Shown: positions 56,601 to 64,000 of the stretch, piece by piece | Numbering within the stretch: position 1 is the stretch's first letter | How the letters are laid out: every line of letters starts with the position of its first letter | NCBI GenBank assembly: GCA_022605405.1 | Contig: JABYQQ010000005.1 | Coordinates: 2,356,001 to 2,420,000 of the forward strand | DNA from: Earliella scabrosa | Lineage: Eukaryota > Basidiomycota > Agaricomycetes > Polyporales > Polyporaceae | DNA length: 64,000 bases | Direction: 5' to 3' | Position numbers and translations under genes: made by a program | Notes under the pieces: model-generated | Told to the model about the DNA's origin: nothing | Database searches by the model: none | The model's input: only the letters and a program-made list of their open reading frames with translations

Positions 56601-58490
56601 TCACTTCCCGTCTGTGAGGTTATCGCGTCAATACGAGTGCATGTGTGTAAAGTACCTCAACTCACCCATCATCAGCTGCATCTTGAATGCGTCACCCATC
56701 AAGTCTAAGCGTAGAGTGAGTTGAGCGTAACGATCTATTGGGCGTTTTGAGACTCACCTCGCGCCGTCTTGTCGTCCACAGCACGCGTGATAGGTGCAAG
56801 AATCCAGATGCAGTCACACTTCTTCATGTAATCCTTCGCGATGTTGTTACGTGCAGCGTTCGCATCTGCCACGCCGGGCAGGTCCACGAGGATGGCACCG
56901 GTCGACAACGCGCGTGCGTTGCACCATACGCGCACCTGGCGAATAAGCGGCCAGTAAGCCGGGCCATCGTCACGCTCCTTGTCTTTCTTCTTATCCTTGT
57001 CCTTCTTCTTGTCTTTCTTGTCGCCGCGCTTCTGGTCCTTCGAGTCGATGTACTTGCTGATATCCTTCCCGAACGTCTTCGAGTCAGGAGCAGAAATGTG
57101 CTTCGTGGTACCGAGCAGCTTGGCGATTTCTGTGTAGAGATAATTATTAGAATCGGTCTCCCAATATAAGAGAACGCGAGACTCACTCGGGTCACGCGCA
57201 ATGATCTGGTCGACGCTCATGCGGATGAGCTGTTCCTGCGAGATCGAAGGATACACAGCGTGCACCTTTGACCAGGCAACGCCCGCATCGCTGCGTAAAT
57301 CGGTGCTGCGCTTGAGGTTACCGTCTTCGTCGACGAGGTCGTCCAGGAGCACTTTGAGCTCATCCCTCCATTCCTGCTCGGTCAGGAAAGACACATCGCC
57401 GTCGATGGTCTTCTTCTTGTGATAACCAATCTCAGTTACTACAGCGGTACATGCTGCGAAACATGTTCAGCCGCTGTCCAACATTGAACTAAGTGCATCA
57501 TTACGTACCGCGCATACCACTAGTCGGGACAATGTTGTCTGCGTGAAAGTGGGTCAGAACATGACTAGACAAATGTTGCGTATTAGCATACCATCCAGGA
57601 TCGCGTTCAGGATGGATGATTTGCCGGCACCCGTCGCTTCAATCATCAGTCAGTCTATGCGCACATACATACCCACCTGCCGGTAAGTACTTACCACCAC
57701 AGACGGCGATCATAGTGGTAGGAGCGCCTTGGCTCAACAGGCTAGAACGCAAGGCATTAGCACATTGCTCTCTCTACCCCAAACCACCCCACACCGAGAC
57801 ACCGAGATGGGACGTACTTCTTCACTTCCTCCTGCCATACATCCTGGCGCATCTTGCTACCCAAGTCAACTTTCTTGATGCTCGCCTTCAGGGCCTTAAC
57901 CATGCCGAGGCCCTCCTTGAGCGCATCCTCGGGTGCATACTGGATCTCGTCCGCCGACGCATAGACTTTGAAGAAGTTGCGCGGGTCCGAATTGAGCGCT
58001 ACCTCAGTCTTGGTCGCATCTGGCTTAACCAGCGACGCGTGCGGCGCGTATGGGTCGGGCTTGATTGCGGGCGCGACGCCTGCAGCAGCGGTAGGGGGCT
58101 GTATGCGCACACGTGGTCACACACGACGCGTCGAGCCATCAATAACGCGTCAACGGAAGTTTGGGAACGTGAATTTAGAGTTTTCACTCACGAGACGCGC
58201 CGTGTCAACTGGTTCTGGCTTGATGATTGGCTTCTGCTGGGTCTGGGCTTGGGCTGCCTGCCATGACGAGGTCTGGGTTAAGGGTGCAATGCGTTGCTCT
58301 TCGGGCTCAGGCTTGATGAAAGGGCCGCCCTGCGACAAACGAACGAACGGAAAGGTAAGTCGACGAACCAGCTGGGAGTGTATGCGAGACAGAGAAGGCA
58401 GGTAGCATCATCGGAGATTGCCCGTCCCCCACGTTCCAAAACACAAGGCAAGGGACTCACATGAGGGCCTTGATTCTCCTTAAGGCTCAT
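53626..58490 (-). CDS. SLIP-GC-like dynamin-superfamily GTPase, copy D (with KPxP N-terminus and acidic linker)
   Basis: Exon 1 is MSLKENQGPH. Next exons carry FIKPEPEEQ, IIKPEPVDTAR, AIKPDPYAP and LVKPDATK, two of them fitting the SUMO-acceptor pattern. Then come MIAVCG, the P-loop ATGAGKSSILNAIL (about 57635-57605), IVPTSGMRACTAVVTEIGYH, a Lys/Asp-rich insert (KKDKKKDKDKKKDKER), YWPLIRQVRVWCN, G3 LVDLPGVADAN (56885-56855), CIWILAPITRAVDDKTA and G4 ATKCDDIS. The linker is long and highly charged: DSDSDSGSESESEKEEDE, the NLS-like KSRKRKNKRSDKE and PSKKKRAS, and a second acidic block, ending KKNAFCSLKRSE. The C-terminal region has PALQEWCHNLTI, QDLNVELTNPFTRQIASSWS and MEERGRGSVARQK and stops at 53626. 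It has the best match to the animal SLIP-GC layout (YWPLI block). No break is seen. Confidence 0.84.
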
Positions 58491-58535
58491 GATGATGCCG
58501 TTGGGAGTAAGAGGGGATGGTTGTGGGGTAAATGT

Positions 58536-58859
58536 AGGCTAGAATTACCTAGGAGAGGGGGTGCAGAGGTCCCCCGTGGGAACGTCGGAGTCCGAATCGT
58601 GGCAGGGAAGGCGTCAAGACGCAGCCACAACGCCCGCCACCAGACTCATTGCACACTTTCGCGTCTTGACGTACACACATCGCTTTCTGCTAGAATTCGG
58701 ACCGGAGCTTACTTGTATCGATGCACCTTACACCCTGCGCAATTTTCATTGGCATTCATACTAGGTGGCAGCGCGGTGAGCTTCCGCCCTGTAGGTGATT
58801 CAAACTCCGACATTCCCACGGGGGACCTCTGCACCCCCTCTCCTAGGTAATTCCAGCCT
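58536..58859. mobile_element. 324-bp element with 63-bp terminal inverted repeats (MITE-like)
   Basis: 58536-58598 and 58797-58859 are inverted copies of one another with four mismatches, all transitions. The core of the arm reads AATTACCTAGGAGAGGGGGT. No protein is encoded. A 14-bp direct repeat GGGTAAATGTAGGC brackets it (58526-58539 and 58903-58916). A second small palindrome (CCAGCCTCTA 58853-58862 with TAGAGGCTGG 58881-58890) sits at its right edge. No standard short TSD is evident, so the transposon class is open. Confidence 0.75.
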
Positions 58860-58974
58860 CTATTCTGAGGAACGAAGAACTAGAGGCTGGTTTACGAGCC
58901 TAGGGTAAATGTAGGCGCACTCCTCTCCCAACGCGCCTAGTATCATGGTGACGCGCACCAAACACAGGCAAACA

Positions 58975-58996
58975 ACGCGTGACGTCACAGCGTGAC
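58975..58996. promoter_or_regulatory. MCB + CRE-like motif upstream of copy D
   Basis: ACGCGTGACGTCA followed by a degenerate second box (CAGCGTGAC). It is about 485 bp from the ATG, but only about 110 bp if the inverted-repeat insertion and its bracketing repeat are removed. Confidence 0.5.
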
Positions 58997-59187
58997 TCAC
59001 GTCCTTGGCGTTCCGACGCGACAATGCGTCTAGTTCAAGGCTGCTTGTCGCCATCAACTGCTACAGCTTTCATATTTCACTCAGACAAAAGAATGGTTCC
59101 ATGACACAGATATGAACAGGCCAAGTTGGCAAGCAGGTTCAAGCCAAAGTCCAGAAACGGTCCAAACGCAGTACTAGTCTCTGTAGC

Positions 59188-62090
59188 TCAAAACCGTTGT
59201 GGCCGCCAATGGTCTCGCAAGCTCCTCGCAACGTCTTCCTCCACCTGTGGAACCCCTCTCCGACCACCGATATCAAATCCTGCCTCTGAAACACCCATCA
59301 ACAAAGCGCGTCCTTGAGAGAAGCGCTGCAATGAGCCAAGCATAGATCGTCCCTCAGAGTCGTCAAGGTCGGACTCCGGTTCGTCTTCCCATTCGTGCAA
59401 ATCCTCACTCTCCGCGTGCGAGACAAGGTCGAGGTGGCCTTCGATCTGCGGTTCTAGGTTGTCGACATCAAGAGGATGGCTATAATGACCAATCAGGTCG
59501 TCGATCGGCTCCTCGTCGGCCCAACCCAGATCCTCGAAGTCCATAGCATCCGGGTGGTCGGGAAAGAGGTCATCGTCGAACCGTTCGATGGGATAGGAGT
59601 GACAGTGCTGCGCCTCTTGCAGATCGTAGGGAGTGTGAGAATCCATCCACTCCGCCTCAGCATAGCGATCCTCCTGCCAATCATGATCAAGGCCACCACC
59701 ACCACGGTAAGGTAGCCGTTGTTCCATCTCGTCCGCGTTTTGGCCCTCTGGAACAGAATGATACGACCACTCCTCTCCCGCCATCTCGCCGGTATCGTCG
59801 ATGGAGATGCTGGCAGGGCGGACGGATCCTCCCAGGAAGGTGGCCACGTCCGAGAGAAACATAGGTGCATGACCGGCTTCAAACAGGTCCTCAGTCCACG
59901 GGAGAATTTCTTCCGTGCAGTGTTCTCGCCCGAGGGGTTCCTCTGGAGGAGATGATACTGGTCCAGGATCGAAAGGCTGACCGTTGTCAAGAGGGCAAGC
60001 CCTGGAGGAAGGCGATAGAGGTGAGACGGAACGTGCAGGCAGGTGCAGAGACGACGACTGGGAGGCTGGACGGTTGATAGCTGCAGGCGTGGAACTGTTC
60101 ATGATGGGCGAGACTACGGACATTGACCCTCTTCCGGGAGAGCGCACAGGGAGAGGATCGTCATTGTAATCGACAATTGCCCCATGTATGGCCGTCGCGT
60201 TTGCCTCGGCTATATCGTCTTCAAGAAGCTCTTCGTGTGCTTGGGGATGTGTGCGTAGATCCTGAGTGTCGTCAGAAGATGGAGAGCGCAGAGCTAGCGA
60301 TGGGGATACATCCTCATTGGAAACAAGTTGCTCTGGACTCCGCGGGCAATGAGAGACAGCTGGAGCGGCAAAGTACCTGGAGGTAGCGTCCTGCACTCGC
60401 ATGGGCAATTCGATCTGCTGTCGACGGAAGGCGACTTGTGATGCAGAGTTAGAGGGGCCGATAGACGGTGACTGGGAACTTCGAACTCCTGGAGATCCTA
60501 TCCTATCCGGGGTAGTGGCCACATTAACTCGCATGGTGACTTCTTCAGCGACGACCGGGGTGACAGCCCATTTTGACGAGTACCCCGTAGTATCCAACAG
60601 CACAGTACCGCCAAGCTCCGTCGCTCCCTCAGAATGGACCGAAGGAGGATGCTGAGGGCACGAGCTAGAGCCTGAGGGCAGTCTTCCATCTTCGACTTCG
60701 ATGTCCCAGACAGGAGAAGGCTCGCGCGGTGCCCGCGCCCGAATATTCGTGACTGGAGAGTTGCATTCGGTCGCCTCCGGCGCATGTTGTGCACTTGTCA
60801 CAGTGGAGGCTGCACTTGCTGGCCTCCGTTGCTGGCGGTTGGGATGTTTAGATGAGCCAGGATCGCCAGGAGCGGCCTTCGAGGCTCCCTCGGCACTGAG
60901 GTCGGAGTCACGATCGGAATTGTTTGTGCGACGGCGAGCAGTTCCCCGGTTACTCTTCTCAGCGATTTTGTTCAGAAACTTCTCCTCGGAGAATGGTTTC
61001 GATCGCGTCTCTATTACCCCGCGCGTATGTCAGTGACAAGTAGGAGGCTCCTCAAGAAAACTCACTGTTCTTAGGATTGACTGCTGTCTTCGCGGACGCT
61101 TTCCCCTTGTTGAAAACGCCCATAGTGTCGTATTGTAACTACTGCCCGTGTCGGTTCCACGTTCGAGATGCATCTTAGAGGACTTACCGTCAGACGGTTC
61201 TTCCCGATGTTCTGGGCGGAGAAGCCGTGCATCAAGGCGAGACCTGCGGGTATCTTCAACGCTTTCCCCTTCTTCCCCTTCTTCTGCTCGAGTCCTTTCA
61301 CTGCGTAATCGCGGTCGCCGCCTTCGCTGCCTACACTCGAGACGCTAGCCGCAGGAGTCGGTTTTGGGTCGACAATAGCTTTCTTGGCGCGTCGACGTTC
61401 TCGCCGTGCAGCAAGTCCTAGAGACATCTTTCTGAACGTGGAAATCCTTTTTAGAGGAGTAGGGTACGCACTGTTCTCATGATCCTCGTCTACGTGCGCC
61501 GTCCTCTTCTTCACGAGGGGCTTGGTTCGAGTGTCACTCTGCTCGTCCTTTGCGTGAGCGATCTTCTTGGTCGTCCGCAACAGCGGTCTGGCGAATTGTT
61601 GTAAACCGGATTGACGCAGACGCTTTGTCGGTCGCTCGTCTGTGTCGCTAGCACGGTCAATGTCGACTGTCACCCCGACGGCGTCCTTCACTGGCTTGCT
61701 CGAGGATGCGGTTGGGCGATTTCCCTTCCCCTCAGTCCCGATCATCACACTGTCGGCAGCCTCCTTGTGGACTCTAGGGCTCCGCGCGTCCCGTCGAGGG
61801 GCTATTCTTGCTCGCCTGGGCTTCAAGAGAGGTGTCCCGAACCCACTTTCCAACTCCACATCGCGGACACGCTTGGTAGGTCTGGAGGACACCGCAGGCT
61901 GCACAGAAGGAGAGGCCCAAGCAGCTGCCAGAGATTTCCCTTCGCGAGCGTAGCTGGCCAGATGGGCCTCCTGCGAGCGGATGTAAGAACGAAGGAAGGA
62001 AGTCTTGTCGGATTTGCCGGCATCCAACTTGCGGAGATTGGGCGTACTGAGCGACGGAAGGTGAGGATCTCCGGGAGTAGCCGAGGCCAT
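59188..62090 (-). CDS. large disordered protein of unknown function
   Basis: Three main exons on the minus strand. Exon 1 (62090 to about 61190) starts MASATPGDPHLPSLSTPNLR, has KTSFLRSYIRSQEAHLASYA and a basic stretch (AARRERRRAKKAIVD), and ends KIPAGLALMHGFSAQNIGKN. A short exon gives GVFNKGKASAKTAVNPKN. The last (from about 61010) gives SKPFSEEKFLNKIAEKSNRG and a long acidic/Ser/Pro-rich tail (FDDDLFPDHPDAMDFEDLGW, EDEPESDLDDSEGRS) ending at 59188. The two splices keep the frame, so the two long open frames form one gene of about 900 residues. A basic N-terminal half with an acidic C-terminal half suggests a nuclear or chromatin protein, but no domain is recognised. It shares the 13-bp motif ACGCGTGACGTCA in its promoter with copy D. 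Confidence 0.65.
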
Positions 62091-62233
62091 GGGCGAAGGA
62101 GCGTGTTCAAGCGTATACAGAGCTCAACGAATGGCGGTAGGACTAGTACAGCGCAGACTACATACACCGGAATACGCGCGCAAGTCGAACATGCATTCAC
62201 CTGCCTATTTCGGCGACTATCATTGCTTGACTG

Positions 62234-62246
62234 ACGCGTGACGTCA
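62234..62246. promoter_or_regulatory. MCB + CRE-like motif upstream of the disordered-protein gene
   Basis: ACGCGTGACGTCA, identical to the 13-mer upstream of GTPase copy D, 144 bp before the ATG at 62090. Confidence 0.55.
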
Positions 62247-62348
62247 TCGCAGGTCCCGTCGACGGAGTTCAGGCGGTATACACGAAGAACGGATTCCTAG
62301 GGCATCCTTGTCAGACTCGAACTGCATTGACCCAGAATTTAATAACAC

Positions 62349-64000
62349 TTACTGCTTGTCCGTCATATCCACGAACGCAGCCCTCTCCCGTTCGCGTCTA
62401 ACATCGTCGTCCGTCCATCCGTTACACCGCTTCATCTCCTCCAACGCTCTATGCTTCTTCCTGTTCATCCAAAGATTCACGAACCGGATGACAAAGCACA
62501 GCCCAAGTTGCGCAGTAAGCAGCACCAAGATCGAAATCTTGCCCGGGAGATAGTCTGGCGCATCCTTGGGCAAGAACGTTTCGGTGCCAACAATGTTCGC
62601 GACACAGAATGCCGCTAATGTCATCGCGTTTACAGTGACTTTCTTTGTGTGGCCCGAGGTGTTGGAAGCATTGTATGCATAGATAATGGCGAGCGATGAG
62701 CCATAGGTGCCGACAATCCACGTCGCTATACGTTGAATCGTTAGCAATGGGGTGAGTCGATTCATGAAGATCACTCACCGAACAGGAGCGCTCCTTTCTG
62801 TCCTGTAGCATTCAGCCCAACGAGCATTGCTGCGCCAGCAAGGGTGGGTATCAAGGACCAGACAATCGGCAACATCCGTTCGCCCTGGTGAGATCAGTGT
62901 GAAGACCATTATATATACATTTTCCTAGTCAGGACTTACCGCTCTGTCAGAGTACCATCCGCAGATGACCGCGCTCAGAATGCCAATTGCACCTCCAGGC
63001 GTTGACAGGATCAATGTTTGCTTTGTCCTGAGACACAGAAAATGAGGATATCGAATTGAACAGAACCAACGGACGCACGTATACCCAAAGCCCTGCGATC
63101 GGTTCATATGTTAGCAGAAGCATTGGGACGGAAGGTCGAGAGTCTTACCTTGACGATGATGTTGGTGACTACCATGAAGGTGAGCTACGTTCCTTTGTCC
63201 CCGGCGCGCAGATACTCACAGTTCGCCAATCCACCATTGGGGATATTCGCTGACGAGAGAACGTCAATGACCGTGATAGGACCGAAGAGTCGAGGACATA
63301 CTCAGTAGCGTCGCGAGTACGATTAGCCATGTCCTGATATCCAACAATGCCTCGACTACCTGTTCCTTCTTAAGCCGCTTGTTCTCTGTACCGCTTTGCT
63401 GGTCACGAATCCGCTCGATCGCAGCGATGCGCTCCTCCTTGGTCAGGAAGCGAGCATGTGCGGGGGAATCCGGCATGAAGAGTAGCACGGCGACACCGAC
63501 AGCAATTGCGAGCGCGCCAAGCATGAGGTAGATGATCTTGAAAGGGGCAAACCCTCGGTCGGGGATGAAGGATATACCCTAGAGGAGTACATTGATTGAA
63601 CGTCTCGGTTCGTGGATCCCCGGAGAGATGAGATGGACGTACATATGCAAGGAATCCACCGAAGATCCCTGCGACGCCGTTCTACAACCCGCCTTGAATA
63701 ATAGTTCTGCGCCTGTAGCATAGGGCACATACCATCATGTAAAACCATGCGATACGGCTGCCCTGATGGTATTGACGAGTATGAGCGGTGGGTCAAAGCT
63801 GAGATATCGTTGGTCTCACCTGTTCATTCTTCTTATAGAACATGGACACGATAAGAATCAGGATAGGCGCAACGCAGCTCTCGAGCATCCCAAGGATGAG
63901 ACGCATGGCGAAGAAAGGGCCGAATGAGTTGGGGATGGCGTGCAACATCATAATCGTGCCCCATGCCACTATGTTCGCCCCTAGATACTTGCCTAGCCGA
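62349..64000 (-). CDS. MFS transporter, anion:cation symporter (allantoate permease Dal5-like), 5' end outside window
   Basis: Partial gene: its N-terminal part continues beyond 64000. Exons in order from the right give GKYLGANIVAWGTIMMLHAI, FGPFFAMRLILGMLESCVAP, ILILIVSMFYKKNEQ, SRIAWFYMM, NGVAGIFGGFLAYG, and the loop PDSPAHARFLTKEERIAAIE, a signature of the Dal5/Tna1 ACS family. They continue with LLDIRTWLIVLATLL, GAIGILSAVICGWYSDRA, ATWIVGTYGSSLAIIYAYN, TKKVTVNAMTLAAFCVANIV, GTETFLPKDAPDYLPGKISI and a last helix before a charged tail ending at 62349. Members import allantoate, ureidosuccinate, nicotinate or related carboxylates across the plasma membrane. The substrate cannot be told from this sequence. 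Roughly ten introns, no visible break. Confidence 0.88.

Larger units (their letters stand above)
58491..59187. other. promoter region of copy D, with inserted inverted-repeat element
   Basis: Lies between the stop of the disordered-protein gene and the ATG of copy D. More than half is the 324-bp inverted-repeat element. Beyond it lies an MCB/CRE-like motif. Confidence 0.6.

Noticed and set aside
59188..60801. 537-codon frame as its own gene
   Set aside because: Frame-keeping splices connect it to the 62090-61190 exon through GVFNKGKASAKTAV and SKPFSEEKFLNKIAE, so both belong to one gene.

Overview
The window reads as nuclear DNA of a filamentous basidiomycete, most likely an agaricomycete and possibly a polypore (inference). 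Genes are dense and cut by many roughly 45-65 nt introns with GT..AG ends. The recognisable products are typical fungal ones: a GH125 mannosidase, a secreted M28 aminopeptidase, an Inn1/Fic1-like C2 protein, Gpn3, PYM and ZCCHC9. There are no operons, ribosome binding sites or CRISPR arrays. Gene models were spliced by eye.

Layout. 1-31 kb is ordinary gene-rich DNA: mitochondrial uL11 (-), M28 leucine aminopeptidase (+), a head-to-head pair of paralogous WD40 proteins (7872..4521 - and 8053..10491 +), an Rcf2-like small membrane protein (+), an Inn1/Fic1-like C2 protein (-), a GH125 exo-mannosidase containing an 8-nt micro-exon (-), a MYND-like gene (+), a large unassigned protein (+), a Ser-rich disordered protein (-), ZCCHC9 (-), a CCDC90/DUF1640 mitochondrial protein (+), PYM (-) and GPN3 (+). 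31.3-35.9 kb is a GC-rich stretch without a convincing gene. It leads into a TATA-containing His/Tyr/Ser-rich small gene (35939..36691 +).

The most striking part is 37.8-58.5 kb. Four large genes lie head-to-tail on the minus strand (called A, B, C and D). All encode dynamin-like GTPases resembling the nuclear GTPase SLIP-GC (NUGGC). They share a Walker A motif ATG(A/S)GKSS, a DLPG switch, an (S/T)KCDD G4 motif and a linker with NLS-like basic clusters. They also share an FCxxKRS-like signature, a helical C-terminal region and a phase-1 intron directly before the P-loop. The array carries several short non-autonomous DNA transposons: a 439-bp element with a 3-bp TSD, two 435-bp copies that read as identical (TIR TAGGGTAGAG, one with an 8-bp TSD), and a 324-bp element with 63-bp TIRs in the promoter of gene D. 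Upstream of A, C, D and the next minus-strand gene (62090..59188, a large disordered protein) there are MluI-cell-cycle-box motifs (ACGCGT), paired or fused to a CRE-like TGACGTCA. This suggests shared G1/S or damage-linked control. The window ends inside an ACS-family MFS transporter (-).
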